Counted from the first letter of the stretch, positions 1 to 9,010 are shown. The stretch is DNA of 64,000 bases from Shewanella subflava (GCF_025971955.1 NZ_JAPDMX010000003.1:248001-312000), one strand, 5' to 3'. The notes: a model not told the origin generated them from the letters alone. A program made the numbers and translations.

Positions 1-87
1 ATAAAGGGACACGTTTTGACGCTGCGGCTGAGGCGCAGCAGCTAGGTTAAAACAAATCAATAACAGTGTTAGCCAGACATATTTCAA
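1..87 (-). CDS. partial exported protein (N-terminus only)
   Basis: An open frame of 29 codons runs off the left edge. Read from a TTG at 85-87 it gives a short basic start, a leucine-rich core and an AAA-P cleavage-like site, which looks like a signal peptide. A purine-rich stretch (GGAAAA) precedes the TTG. The frame stays open upstream for about 32 more codons, so the true start could lie further right. The product cannot be identified from so little sequence. Confidence 0.35.
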   Translation of the reverse strand, partial: MKYVWLTLLLICFNLAAAPQPQRQNVSLY

Positions 88-346
88 ATGTTTTCCTTTT
101 GCTTCTACATGAATGGCTTTAACCACCAACGAACCGCCTCTTGTTTTAATATAGTGCACATTAATGCTATATGCATCATTCAATTTAGCATTTTATGCTT
201 AATGGGTGGCTTGATTATTCCTCTTATAAAGTGCCTGCTTGGCGCATTTATGCAATAAACCCAAGACTATTGAGCCAAAAACACCGATAATTCACTTTAA
301 TCAGATAATGTGGCCGTGTGGCTGTGAATGACTTTAGGTGTATTCA

Positions 347-2533
347 ATGGAAATCAAAGTAAATTTTCTCGACAATTTAAGACTCGAAGCCAAGTTTGAT
401 GACTTTACGGTGACTGCCGACCAACCTATACGTTATAAAGGCGATGGTTCTGCACCGAGTCCTTTTGATTACTTTTTAGCATCATCAGCACTGTGCGCCG
501 CTTACTTCATTAAGGTGTACTGTAAGGCTCGTGATATTTCGACTGAAAATATCCGCTTATCGCAAAATAATATTGTTGACCCTGAAGATCGTTATAACCA
601 AATTTTCCAAATTCAAGTTGAATTACCTGATGATATTTCCGATAAAGATCGCGAAGGTATTTTACGCTCCATTGATCGTTGTACCGTTAAAAAAGTGGTT
701 CAAACGGGACCAGAATTTAAAATTGAAACCGTTGAAAATTTAGATGCCGACGCCAATGCCATGTTGATGGGACAGCCTGATGGAGAAGGTAGCACTTTTA
801 TTTTAGGCAAAGACTTGCCGCTTGAACAAACCATCAAAAACATGACTGCGATGCTAGCTGATCTGGGCATGAAGATTGAAATTTCATCGTGGCGAAACAT
901 TGTCCCTAATGTGTGGTCGTTACATATTCGTGATGCCGCTTCGCCTATGTGTTTCACCAATGGCAAGGGTGCAACGAAAGAAAGTGCACTGTGTTCAGCA
1001 TTGGGCGAGTTTATTGAACGTCTTAATAATAACTTTTTTTATAACGATCAATATTTTGGCGAAGAAATTGCCAACAGTGAGTTTGTTCACTACCCCAATG
1101 AAAAGTGGTTTGCTCTGCAAGACGATGATTCACTGCCAGCGGGTATTTTAGATGAGTATTGTTTAGACATTTATAATCCAGATGATGAGCTATGTGGTTC
1201 ACACTTAATTGATACCAATTCAGGTAATAAAGAACGCGGCATTTGTGCAATTCCCTATACACGTCAGTCCGATGGTGAAACCGTGTATTTCCCATCAAAC
1301 TTAATTGAAAACTTGTTTTTAAGTAATGGCATGAGCGCAGGTAATAATCTCGCAGAAGCGCATGTGCAGTGCTTGTCTGAAATCTTTGAGCGAGCGGTAA
1401 AGCGTCAAATTATCGAGCAAGAAATTGTTCTTCCAGATGTGCCAATGGCCGTATTAGAAAAATACCCAAGTATACTGGCAGGGATTAAAGGACTTGAAGA
1501 GCAAGGCTTTCCAGTGGTGGTGAAAGATGCCTCATTGGGCGGACAATTCCCGGTAATGTGCGTCACCTTAATGAACCCAAGAACAGGCGGTGTGTTTGCC
1601 TCATTTGGTGCTCACCCAAGCTTTGAAGTCGCGTTAGAACGCAGCCTAACCGAGTTATTACAAGGCAGAAGTTTTGAAGGGTTAAATGATGTCCCTAGAC
1701 CAACATTTAATAGCATGGCAGTGACCGAGCCTGAAAATTTTGTTGAGCACTTTATTGATTCTACTGGGATTATTTCTTGGCGTTTCTTTAGCAGTCAGTA
1801 TGACTATGATTTCTGTGAGTGGGATTTTACCGGAACAAATGAACAAGAAGCTGAGGCTTTATTTGGTATTTTATCGGCAATGGGTAAAGAAGTGTATATT
1901 GCTGAATTGACCGATTTAGGTGCTTCTGCCTGCCGTATTTTGGTTCCTGAATATTCTGAAGTATACCCTGTCGATGACCTGATTTGGGATAATACCAACA
2001 AGGCATTGTTATACCGTGAGGATATTCTTAATTTACATTCTTTAAGCACCAAAGCTTTGGGTAAATTAGTTAATCGATTGGAAGAAAGCCAGCTAGACAA
2101 TCAAACCGATATCCCAACGTTAATCGGTGTTGTTTTTGATGAGAATACGGTTTGGGGACAATTGACCATTATTGAGCTTAAAATTCTCATTTATTTGGCA
2201 TTAGGTCAGCATGAAGAGGCCATTGAGTTGGTCGAAGAGTTCTTACAATTTAATGATAATACTGTTCAGCGTGGATTGTTCTATCAAGCGATTAATGCGG
2301 TGCTGGAAGTGACATTAGATGAAGAGTTAGCACTTGAGCACTTCATCGACAACTTTAACCGTATGTTTGGCAAAGAAGTGATGGAAAACGTCGTTGGCTC
2401 TGTGACAGGCAAAGTGCGCTTTTATGGTTTAACTAAAACCAGTATGAAGTTAGAGGGAATTGAGCCGCATTTACGTTTGATTGAAAGTTATAAGAAATTA
2501 CATCAAGCGCGCAAAGTTGCTGCTATGTTGTAA
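347..2533 (+). CDS. ycaO: OsmC-YcaO fusion protein (ribosomal S12 methylthiolation accessory factor family)
   Basis: Residues 1-135 form an OsmC/Ohr-like domain that keeps both family cysteines (SALC at about 50, DRCTV at about 112). Residues 180-560 form a YcaO domain with ATP-site segments TNGKGATKES (204-213), GEFIERL, and LAEAHVQCLSEIFERA further on. The remaining ~160 residues are helical and TPR-like. YcaO enzymes use ATP to activate amide backbones; E. coli YcaO supports RimO-dependent methylthiolation of ribosomal protein S12. The ATG at 347 is preferred over the in-frame GTG at 338 because AGGTG lies just upstream of it. At 728 aa it is longer than E. coli YcaO (about 586 aa), because of the OsmC part. 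It is a single gene closed by a strong terminator. Confidence 0.9.
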   Translation: MEIKVNFLDNLRLEAKFDDFTVTADQPIRYKGDGSAPSPFDYFLASSALCAAYFIKVYCKARDISTENIRLSQNNIVDPEDRYNQIFQIQVELPDDISDKDREGILRSIDRCTVKKVVQTGPEFKIETVENLDADANAMLMGQPDGEGSTFILGKDLPLEQTIKNMTAMLADLGMKIEISSWRNIVPNVWSLHIRDAASPMCFTNGKGATKESALCSALGEFIERLNNNFFYNDQYFGEEIANSEFVHYPNEKWFALQDDDSLPAGILDEYCLDIYNPDDELCGSHLIDTNSGNKERGICAIPYTRQSDGETVYFPSNLIENLFLSNGMSAGNNLAEAHVQCLSEIFERAVKRQIIEQEIVLPDVPMAVLEKYPSILAGIKGLEEQGFPVVVKDASLGGQFPVMCVTLMNPRTGGVFASFGAHPSFEVALERSLTELLQGRSFEGLNDVPRPTFNSMAVTEPENFVEHFIDSTGIISWRFFSSQYDYDFCEWDFTGTNEQEAEALFGILSAMGKEVYIAELTDLGASACRILVPEYSEVYPVDDLIWDNTNKALLYREDILNLHSLSTKALGKLVNRLEESQLDNQTDIPTLIGVVFDENTVWGQLTIIELKILIYLALGQHEEAIELVEEFLQFNDNTVQRGLFYQAINAVLEVTLDEELALEHFIDNFNRMFGKEVMENVVGSVTGKVRFYGLTKTSMKLEGIEPHLRLIESYKKLHQARKVAAML

Positions 2534-2591
2534 TGCATACCGTAGTTAAACGGCAAATTCATGTTGTGAATTTCACGTTATCTTAAATAAA

Positions 2592-2623
2592 AGTGCCAGG
2601 CGAGCCATTCGACTGGCATTTTT
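2592..2623 (+). terminator. rho-independent terminator after ycaO
   Basis: TGCCAG at 2594-2599 pairs with CTGGCA at 2613-2618; an inner CGA/TCG pair extends the stem, and a T run follows. Confidence 0.8.
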
Positions 2624-2830
2624 AAAATAAGTACATATTGGCAACCACCTTTGACGTGAAAGAAGTGATTCATGTTATTGTCGATATAAGGTGAATGCAC
2701 CCTTTCTTTAAATACTGTTTAATTTCTTCATTCAGTACTCGATAGGTTCTAAAGGTATAAATTTTAATTTTTTTACAAATGTTAAATAGTTACATGAAAC
2801 TTTAAGTCTATTTAAATATTTTTAGCTTAA

Positions 2831-3012
2831 TATAATCAATGCCTATAAAACAGCAGATTGCAAAACAGCTGCGTGATGTTAACCAGAAAATGTATATTAG
2901 ACTCACTATGAATATGGCCCCCCTTAGCTTACTGACAGTGCAAGGCATGATGTTTGGTGTAAATGTATTTTATATCAGGCACTTATCCTTACCGTGTTTA
3001 TGCCTGATTTTT
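2831..3012 (+). ncRNA. possible small transcript or leader ending in a terminator
   Basis: The 585 bp between ycaO and the chemoreceptor holds a perfect -10 hexamer TATAAT at 2831-2836. A terminator-like hairpin follows: ATCAGGCA at 2974-2981 pairs with TGCCTGAT at 3001-3008, then Ts. Together they would give a transcript of roughly 170 nt. No good -35 box is visible. A 63-codon frame from 2839 crosses the hairpin and looks unlike a protein. The rest of this gap is AT-rich with nothing recognisable. The hairpin is seen; the RNA is inference. Confidence 0.3.
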
Positions 3013-3118
3013 AGTTCGGGGTTACATTAAAAATATTTTTGAACAGAATTAAAAAAGTGTCTTATATTTATATTTGCAATAAATCATTAGTAATTTATTA
3101 AAATGACAAGGATGTTAA

Positions 3119-4702
3119 ATGCGCAATAACCAACCCGTCACCCAAAGACAATATGATTTTAATACTGAATTTAGATTAATTTCTGGTACCGATGTTCGAG
3201 GCCATATTATTTATTGTAATGATGAGTTTGTTGAAGTGAGTGGTTTTGAACGTGAAGAGCTCATTGGTAAACCCCATAACCTTATTCGTCACCCTGACAT
3301 GCCAAGTGCGGTATTCAAAGAAATGTGGGCCTATATTTCCGCTGGTAAAGTATGGATGGGGCTCGTTAAAAACAGACGTAAAAATGGTGACCATTATTGG
3401 GTGAGTGCTTTTGTTACACCCGTTTATGAAAATAATAAGATTGTTGGTTACGAGTCAGTCAGAATTAATGCGTTACCAACTGAAATTGCCCGTGCAGAGG
3501 CGGTGTATGCTCGCTTAAGAAATAATTTACCCGCAAGAACTGCCTTAGCAAATGCTACTCAGATTATTAAACCTTTAACGTCCATTTGGCTACCTATGTT
3601 ATTGCTCACTGTGGTGGCAGGTGTGTTTGGCAGTACAATAGAAGTCATTGCAACATTAACTGCCTTATTAGTGTCCTGTATTTGGTCTTTCTATCGTCAG
3701 CAATCAGATTGGCAAGATATTTACACTCTTAATCCTGATTCTTTTAGTGATCAGTTAGTTGCAATGACCTACTTTGATGATTTTGCTGGCAAAGCCAGAG
3801 CCAAACTGGCTTTGGGGTCTGAGTTTGCTCGATGCCGAACGGCATTAACGCGTATTGAAGATTCAGCTCGTTCTTTAGATGTGATTGCAGACAAAACCCA
3901 GGCGCAATCTGAAGCAACTGCACAAGCCGTGACACTTCAAAGTCACTCAACTCAGCAAATTGCATCAGCGATAACGCAAATGTCCACAGCCATTCAAGAA
4001 GTTGCCAGTAATGTTGAGCGTAATGCATCTAACGCGCAACAGGCGCAATTGGCTGTGAAAGAAGGGGCAGAATTAGCTAATTCTGCTAAAGCATCCATTG
4101 ATAACTTAAACCTTTCGGTAACAGATATCGCGAATACGGTTAAAGAGTTAGTTGATTCAACCAATGCGATTAGTCAGGCTGCAAGCTTAATTTCTAATAT
4201 CGCTGATCAAACAAACTTATTAGCACTCAATGCGGCTATTGAAGCCGCTAGAGCGGGAGAGCAAGGTCGAGGGTTTAGCGTTGTCGCTGATGAAGTGCGT
4301 GCTTTGGCATCAAAAACCCGTGAGTCCACAGATAAAATCCATGACATTGTTAAAGTCTTATCTCAACGTGCTCAAAATGCATTAGAAGTTTCAAGTCGTG
4401 GTGAGCAAGCGGCAATGCAAGGCGTCGAAATTGTTGAGAAAACCAGATTAAAACTTGTTTCCACCAGTGAGTCAGTGGAGCTGATTACTCAGTTGTCATT
4501 AGATATGTCATCAGCGGTTGAAGAACAAAGTGCTGTAGCTGAGCATATTAATCAACAAATTATTGAAATAGCGGATGCTTCAGAGTCAACTAAGCAATCT
4601 TCAGAAACATCATTACAAATGAGCCATGACTTGCATGAATCTGTCACGTCGGTTCGCTCTATCATCAGACGATTTGCCACTAAGACACTCGGTGGTAAGT
4701 AA
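3119..4702 (+). CDS. aer: Aer-type PAS chemoreceptor (energy taxis)
   Basis: The N-terminal PAS domain (about 15-118) closely follows E. coli Aer. [11 protein letters not shown] places R57, H58 and D60 at the Aer positions linked to FAD binding, and [11 protein letters not shown] is also kept. A hydrophobic double segment at 154-191 anchors the protein as a membrane hairpin, so sensing is cytoplasmic. Residues 230-520 are the methyl-accepting coiled coil with the conserved tip [20 protein letters not shown]. The family couples redox or respiratory state to CheA/CheW. No chemotaxis genes lie nearby, as is usual for Aer. An AAGGA box sits just upstream of the ATG. At 527 aa it is slightly longer than E. 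coli Aer (506 aa). Confidence 0.88.
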   Translation: MRNNQPVTQRQYDFNTEFRLISGTDVRGHIIYCNDEFVEVSGFEREELIGKPHNLIRHPDMPSAVFKEMWAYISAGKVWMGLVKNRRKNGDHYWVSAFVTPVYENNKIVGYESVRINALPTEIARAEAVYARLRNNLPARTALANATQIIKPLTSIWLPMLLLTVVAGVFGSTIEVIATLTALLVSCIWSFYRQQSDWQDIYTLNPDSFSDQLVAMTYFDDFAGKARAKLALGSEFARCRTALTRIEDSARSLDVIADKTQAQSEATAQAVTLQSHSTQQIASAITQMSTAIQEVASNVERNASNAQQAQLAVKEGAELANSAKASIDNLNLSVTDIANTVKELVDSTNAISQAASLISNIADQTNLLALNAAIEAARAGEQGRGFSVVADEVRALASKTRESTDKIHDIVKVLSQRAQNALEVSSRGEQAAMQGVEIVEKTRLKLVSTSESVELITQLSLDMSSAVEEQSAVAEHINQQIIEIADASESTKQSSETSLQMSHDLHESVTSVRSIIRRFATKTLGGK

Positions 4703-4708
4703 CCTAGC

Positions 4709-4748
4709 TGGTCAAAAAACACCAGATTATTATGGTGTTTTTTGACCA
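4709..4748 (+). terminator. terminator after aer
   Basis: A perfect 16-bp inverted repeat (4709-4724 and 4733-4748) with an 8-nt loop. An A6/T6 tract inside the arms supplies the U-rich side. Confidence 0.8.
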
Positions 4749-4835
4749 ATATAATTGGACTTAATGGAACTTATTAAAAAAAGTGAAACACTTTATGATG
4801 CTCCTCATTGACATAGCATTATGAGGATATTCAAG

Positions 4836-5495
4836 ATGTCTCACCCGATTATTCAAGATTTAGAGTCTCGTTATACAGCCAAAAGATATGATCCCAGTAA
4901 ACGAGTTTCACCTGAAAACATTAATATATTGATGCAAGCTATGCGTTTATCTGCATCGTCAATCAATTCACAACCTTGGAAATTTATTGTGATTGAAAGT
5001 GATGCCGCAAAGCAGCGATTTCACGATACCTTTGCTAATAAGCATCAGTTCAACCAACCTCATGCTAAAGAAGCATCACATATTATTTTGTTTGCCCATA
5101 AGCCTGATTACACTAAGGATGATTACCGAAAAGTGGTTGATGTAGAAGTGTCATCGGGTCATTTGCCTGCTGAACGATATGACTCCATGCTCAATGGTGG
5201 ATTTACATTTGCTGAATCTAATACCGATGCAGCCGGTTTTAATGGCAATTGGACGAAAGCTCAAACCTATCTTGCTTTGGGAAACACTTTGCATGTATTA
5301 GCGCGTTTAGGCATTGATTCTACCTCCATGGAAGGGGTCGATCCTGAACTGATTAGTGAAATATTTGCACAGGAACTGGATGGTTTTGTTTGTGAACTCG
5401 CCTTAGCAATTGGTTACCATAAAGATGGTGCAGATTATAACCATGGTTTGCCTAAAGCGCGTTTAGCGATGGATGATATTTTTACTGTTTTGTAA
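4836..5495 (+). CDS. NAD(P)H-dependent nitroreductase (NfsB/DrgA type)
   Basis: A 219-aa FMN-dependent nitroreductase-family flavoprotein. The N-terminal pattern RYTAKRYDPSKRVS and the SSINSQPWKFIV segment are the FMN-contact regions of NfsB-like enzymes. GVDPE and LAIGYH near the C-terminus are also typical. The family reduces nitroaromatics or quinones with two electrons as a cytoplasmic homodimer. The start at 4836 is preferred over the ATG at 4821 because GAGGA is then 8 nt upstream, and the N-terminus becomes MSHPIIQDL, the usual family start. It is a single gene. The physiological substrate cannot be read from sequence. Confidence 0.85.
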   Translation: MSHPIIQDLESRYTAKRYDPSKRVSPENINILMQAMRLSASSINSQPWKFIVIESDAAKQRFHDTFANKHQFNQPHAKEASHIILFAHKPDYTKDDYRKVVDVEVSSGHLPAERYDSMLNGGFTFAESNTDAAGFNGNWTKAQTYLALGNTLHVLARLGIDSTSMEGVDPELISEIFAQELDGFVCELALAIGYHKDGADYNHGLPKARLAMDDIFTVL

Positions 5496-5502
5496 TGTAA
5501 GG

Positions 5503-5532
5503 TTTATACGGGCTACATTTAGCCCGTATAAA
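5503..5532. terminator. hairpin between convergent nitroreductase and amt genes
   Basis: A perfect 12-bp stem (5503-5514 and 5521-5532) around a 6-nt loop. It has no long T run on either side, so it may act as a weak bidirectional terminator or 3' stabiliser. Confidence 0.6.
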
Positions 5533-5618
5533 GCGTCTTTAAGTCGTTAATCTGCGATGACGCAATTTGCGTAATAGTGATTTAAAATTTCATTATTAAT
5601 CAAATTAATAGCTAGAAA

Positions 5619-6824
5619 TTATTTGTCTGAGTTGGTCGAGCCAATTTTATGAATGGCTAAATCTGCACCGTGAAATTCATCTTCCTGACTTAAACGTAAG
5701 CTGCTAATTTTGTTAATGATGCCATAAACTAACATGCCGCCGATAACTGCAACAACAATACCTGCGATGGTTCCTATCACTTGTGCACTGAAACTGACAC
5801 CACCTAAACCACCAAATGCCGTCTGACCAAAAATACCCGCTGCAATTCCGCCCCATACTCCGCAAAGTCCATGTAAAGGCCACACTCCTAATACATCATC
5901 AACTCTAGTACTGCGTTGTAATTTAGTGTAAATCACCACAAACAATCCACCGGCTACTCCGCCCACAATAAACGCACCAATAGGGTGCATTAAATCAGAG
6001 CCTGCGCAAACCGCTACCAGCCCAGCTAAAGGCCCGTTATGAATAAAACCTGGGTCGTTTTTACCCACAATTAAAGCGATAATTGTGCCGCCAACCATTG
6101 CCATTAGACTGTTAACTGCCACAAGGCCGCTGATACCATCTAATGTTTGTGCTGACATGACGTTAAATCCAAACCAACCTACAATCAGCACCCATGAGCC
6201 CAATGCAAGAAAGGGAATATTGGAAGGCGCAAAAGCGATACCTGGTTTACGCCCACGTCTTGAACCCAATAATAAAATGGCTACTAGCGCAAGCCAGCCC
6301 CCCATGGCATGCACAACTACTGAGCCAGCGAAGTCATGAAATTGTGCGCCAAAAGTCTTTGCTAACCATGCTTGAAAACCAAAGTTACCATTCCAAATGA
6401 TCCCTTCAAAAAACGGATAAACAAATGCCACTATGAGGGCTGAAGCAAACAGAAATGGTCTAAAGCTGCCACGTTCTGCTATACCGCCGGATACGATGGC
6501 TGGGATCGCAGCTGCAAAGGTGAGCAGGAAGAAAAACTTCACTAGCTCATAACCATGATTTGCGCCTAATGCCTCTGCACTGACAAAAAAATGTGAGCCA
6601 TAAGCAATTTGATACCCAATCACAAAGTAAGCCACAGCAGAAAAAGCAAAATCAGTAATGATTTTCACTAACGCATTCACCTGGTTTTTGTGTCGAACTG
6701 TACCTACCTCTAAAAATGCGAAACCAGCGTGCATGGCGAGTACCAAAATAGCCCCCAATAAAATAAACACGGTATCGGCACTTTGAGCTATCACGCCAAT
6801 GGCATCACTAATATTATTATCCAT
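5619..6824 (-). CDS. amtB: ammonium transporter (Amt family)
   Basis: A 401-aa, roughly 11-helix Amt/MEP channel for ammonium uptake across the inner membrane. The twin pore histidines are present (H172 in SVVVHAMGG, H318 in WPLHGLCGVWGG), as is the conserved aspartate D164 in FHDFAG. The start at 6824 is chosen because AGGA lies 7 nt upstream; an ATG 48 bp further out has no ribosome site. There is no cleaved signal peptide like that of E. coli AmtB. Unlike the E. coli locus, no glnK lies beside it. The upstream region carries NtrC-like sites, so nitrogen-limitation control is likely. Confidence 0.9.
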   Translation of the reverse strand: MDNNISDAIGVIAQSADTVFILLGAILVLAMHAGFAFLEVGTVRHKNQVNALVKIITDFAFSAVAYFVIGYQIAYGSHFFVSAEALGANHGYELVKFFFLLTFAAAIPAIVSGGIAERGSFRPFLFASALIVAFVYPFFEGIIWNGNFGFQAWLAKTFGAQFHDFAGSVVVHAMGGWLALVAILLLGSRRGRKPGIAFAPSNIPFLALGSWVLIVGWFGFNVMSAQTLDGISGLVAVNSLMAMVGGTIIALIVGKNDPGFIHNGPLAGLVAVCAGSDLMHPIGAFIVGGVAGGLFVVIYTKLQRSTRVDDVLGVWPLHGLCGVWGGIAAGIFGQTAFGGLGGVSFSAQVIGTIAGIVVAVIGGMLVYGIINKISSLRLSQEDEFHGADLAIHKIGSTNSDK

Positions 6825-6960
6825 TAAGAGTCCTGATGTGGTTTGAGAATCAATCTTAGGCTTGAAAAGCAAAAATCATTCCTGTTTATTGATGATAAAT
6901 GAAATGATGGCTGTTATTGGTGCAACGCAATGAAAATGTTAATTAAATTTTTAACTTACG

Positions 6961-6982
6961 CGAGCAATATTGGTGCGCTAAT
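6961..6982 (-). promoter_or_regulatory. weak sigma-54-like promoter candidate for amtB
   Basis: Read on the minus strand, GCGCACC-AATA-TTGCT resembles the -24/-12 consensus. The -12 half is good, but the -24 half lacks the GG pair. It would start transcription about 130 nt before the gene and place the NtrC-like sites at roughly -80 to -115, the usual enhancer distance. This is suggestive only. Confidence 0.3.
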
Positions 6983-7024
6983 GTAGCTAACTGAATGGTT
7001 TTAATAGGATAAGATGATTAGCTG

Positions 7025-7041
7025 TGTATCATTTTGGTGCA
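7025..7041. promoter_or_regulatory. NtrC-like binding site (weaker)
   Basis: TGTATC-N5-GGTGCA against the NtrC consensus TGCACY-N5-GGTGCA. The right half is perfect and the left half partial. Its centre lies 34 bp, about three helical turns, from the stronger site. Confidence 0.45.
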
Positions 7042-7058
7042 TAAGTGGCGTAAGTTGG

Positions 7059-7075
7059 TGCACTGCAATGGTGCG
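7059..7075. promoter_or_regulatory. NtrC-like binding site (strong)
   Basis: TGCACT-GCAAT-GGTGCG matches TGCACY-N5-GGTGCR throughout. Three further GGTGC half-sites in the same orientation occur at about 6919, 6972 and 7057. This supports nitrogen regulation of the divergent amtB. The rest of the 6825-7281 gap holds only the acuR promoter elements listed separately. Confidence 0.6.
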
Positions 7076-7213
7076 TTGAAGTTCGGCAATGCATATTCTT
7101 ACTCTTAAGGTGAGTCTTTATGAGTTCAATCTCAAGCCCGTTGGCATAATGGGTTTGATCACTTTAGGCGTGTAAATTGGCTTAAGCAGCCTTTAAGGTG
7201 ACACGCAGCGATT

Positions 7214-7229
7214 TGTGTGTTTTTTCACA
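7214..7229. promoter_or_regulatory. CRP-like site upstream of acuR
   Basis: TGTGT-N6-TCACA matches nine of ten core CRP bases. Its centre is about 60 bp before the inferred acuR transcription start, close to the class I activation position. CRP control is an inference. Confidence 0.4.
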
Positions 7230-7245
7230 CTTTTGAATTGCGAGC

Positions 7246-7275
7246 TTGTTTTTAAATAGACGATCGGTCTAATAT
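7246..7275 (+). promoter_or_regulatory. acuR promoter
   Basis: TTGTTT (7246-7251) and TAATAT (7270-7275) are separated by 18 bp. The expected start of transcription falls on or within 1-2 nt of the acuR ATG at 7282, so the mRNA may be leaderless. Confidence 0.45.
7257..7271. promoter_or_regulatory. AcuR operator, copy 1 (autoregulatory)
   Basis: The near-palindrome TAGACGATCGGTCTA overlaps the acuR promoter. It differs by one base from the copy before acuI and resembles the operators of AcuR and NemR TetR-family repressors. Confidence 0.75.
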
Positions 7276-7281
7276 AGCCCC

Positions 7282-7923
7282 ATGCATGAAATAAACACTA
7301 AACCACGCCGTGGTAGACCGCCTAAAGCGAGTCGAGATAATCAAGATACCAAAGCCGCGTTAATTCGCAGCGGGCTTGAACAGCTAACTGAAACGGGATT
7401 TGCCGGTTCGGGAATTGATCTTATTTTAAAAAAGGTCGGCGTACCTAAGGGATCTTTCTACCATTACTTTGCCAGTAAAGAGGCATTTGGTCAGGAAGTG
7501 ATTGCAAACTATGCCTCCTACTTTATGTATCAACTTGATAAGTGCTTGGCGGATGAGTCGGTTTCAGAGATTAATCGCTTAAGTTTATTTGTGGAAAAAG
7601 CCAAAAGCGGCATGACAAATTATCAATTTAAACGTGGTTGTTTGATTGGCAATTTAGGCCAAGAAGTCGATTTGTTACCAGACAGCTATCGACAACAACT
7701 AATTGATATTTTTGTGAGTTGGCAGACGAGGTTAGCCATTTGTTTACAAGCCGCTCAAACCCAAGGTGATATTCATCCTGATGCAAACTGCGCACAATTA
7801 GCTGAACTATTTTGGGTGGGATGGGAAGGTGCTGTTAGTCGTGCAAAACTGGTAAAAAGCGCCCAACCTTTACAAGATTACTATGATTTTTTTATGGCTG
7901 GTTTAGTTAATAAAGATAAATAA
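7282..7923 (+). CDS. acuR: TetR-family repressor, AcuR type
   Basis: A 213-aa TetR regulator. The N-terminal helix-turn-helix spans about 20-70, with VPKGSFYHYFASKEAFG as recognition helix and following segment. The C-terminal domain (TetR_C, about 90-210) contains KRGCLIGNLGQE, a segment typical of the AcuR/NemR branch, whose cysteine can react with electrophiles. It probably represses itself and the downstream acuI, since the same 15-bp operator precedes both. In characterised systems acrylate or acryloyl-CoA-type compounds relieve repression. No Shine-Dalgarno sequence precedes the ATG, consistent with leaderless translation. Confidence 0.8.
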   Translation: MHEINTKPRRGRPPKASRDNQDTKAALIRSGLEQLTETGFAGSGIDLILKKVGVPKGSFYHYFASKEAFGQEVIANYASYFMYQLDKCLADESVSEINRLSLFVEKAKSGMTNYQFKRGCLIGNLGQEVDLLPDSYRQQLIDIFVSWQTRLAICLQAAQTQGDIHPDANCAQLAELFWVGWEGAVSRAKLVKSAQPLQDYYDFFMAGLVNKDK

Positions 7924-7976
7924 AGACAGTGATAAATGAGTGGGATTTTGTTGATTGAGCGGCGATAAATAATTTT

Positions 7977-8005
7977 TTTACATTTAAATAGACGATCAGT
8001 CTAAA
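7977..8005 (+). promoter_or_regulatory. acuI promoter
   Basis: TTTACA (7977-7982), a 17-bp spacer and TCTAAA (8000-8005). The AcuR operator covers the spacer and most of the -10 box, an arrangement for direct repression. Confidence 0.55.
7989..8003. promoter_or_regulatory. AcuR operator, copy 2 (before acuI)
   Basis: TAGACGATCAGTCTA, 14 of 15 identical to the acuR copy, 14 bp before the acuI start. The two matched operators define a small regulon within the window. Confidence 0.75.
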
Positions 8006-8016
8006 TTGGAGGTTTT

Positions 8017-8997
8017 ATGTTTCGTGGTATTTTAATTGAAAAAGATGAGCAAGGTTATCGTGCCGCTTTAAAAGAGATTGATGAATCCTTATTGCCAGAG
8101 GGGGATGTGATAGTCGATGTACTTTATAGCACATTAAATTATAAAGATGGTTTAGCGATTACTGGCAAAGGCCCTGTAGTTAGGCAGTTCCCTATGGTGC
8201 CTGGCATTGATTTGGTTGGAGTTGTTTCTCATTCAGATACGGACAAATTTGTGGTTGGCGACAGGGTATTATTAAATGGCTTTGGGGTAGGCGAAGTTCA
8301 TTGTGGTGGTTTGGCACAAATGGCTCGTTTAAAAAGTGATTGGTTGATCCCGTTACCAAAAGCGTTTTCACCTCGCCAAGCTATGGCTATCGGTACAGCC
8401 GGTTATACCGCTATGTTATGTGTTATGGCATTAGAAAAAAATGGCGTGGCGCCGGATAAAGGTGACATCTTAGTCACGGGGGCAAACGGCGGTGTCGGCA
8501 GCTTGGCTGTGGCGATTTTGGCTAAGCTAGGATATCAGGTCGTCGCCTCAACGGGACGAGCAGAAGAGGCCGCTTATTTGCACAAATTGGGAGCCAAAGA
8601 AGTGATTGACCGCCAATCATTGTCGGAGCCAGGTCGCCCATTGGCTAAAGAGCGTTGGGCTGGCGCCGTGGATTCGGTGGGCAGTCATACTTTAGCTAAT
8701 ATTTGTGCCAGCACTAAATACGGTGGCACCGTTGCTGCCTGTGGTTTAGCCCAAGGCATGGATCTTCCCGCCACGGTGATGCCATTTATTTTACGTGGCG
8801 TCACATTGGCGGGAGTTGACTCTGTCATGCGTCCGCTAGCTGATCGTGAAACCGCCTGGCTGCGCCTTGCTGACATTATAGATCCTGAATTGTTTAATGA
8901 TATTGCTACTGAGATGACACTTGAAGGGGTGATTCAAGGGGCTAATGATTTAATGGCCGGTCATATTCGCGGACGAATTGTTGTCAAAGTGAGCTAG
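8017..8997 (+). CDS. acuI: acryloyl-CoA reductase (AcuI/YhdH family)
   Basis: A 326-aa zinc-free medium-chain dehydrogenase/reductase. The NADPH motif GANGGVGS lies at 155-162, after STLNYKDGLAITGKGPVV, which is diagnostic of the AcuI/YhdH branch. AcuI reduces acryloyl-CoA to propionyl-CoA with NADPH, detoxifying an electrophile made during DMSP or acrylate metabolism. It is translated from a strong TGGAGG site. It is paired with acuR through the shared operator. No DMSP lyase gene is present in this window, so general electrophile defence is equally possible. Confidence 0.88.
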   Translation: MFRGILIEKDEQGYRAALKEIDESLLPEGDVIVDVLYSTLNYKDGLAITGKGPVVRQFPMVPGIDLVGVVSHSDTDKFVVGDRVLLNGFGVGEVHCGGLAQMARLKSDWLIPLPKAFSPRQAMAIGTAGYTAMLCVMALEKNGVAPDKGDILVTGANGGVGSLAVAILAKLGYQVVASTGRAEEAAYLHKLGAKEVIDRQSLSEPGRPLAKERWAGAVDSVGSHTLANICASTKYGGTVAACGLAQGMDLPATVMPFILRGVTLAGVDSVMRPLADRETAWLRLADIIDPELFNDIATEMTLEGVIQGANDLMAGHIRGRIVVKVS

Positions 8998-9010
8998 TTT
9001 GATAGAAAAA

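Noticed and set aside
2839..3030. 63-codon plus-strand frame between ycaO and aer
   Set aside because: It crosses a terminator-like hairpin, has no ribosome site and no protein-like pattern. It is more likely part of a non-coding transcript or chance.
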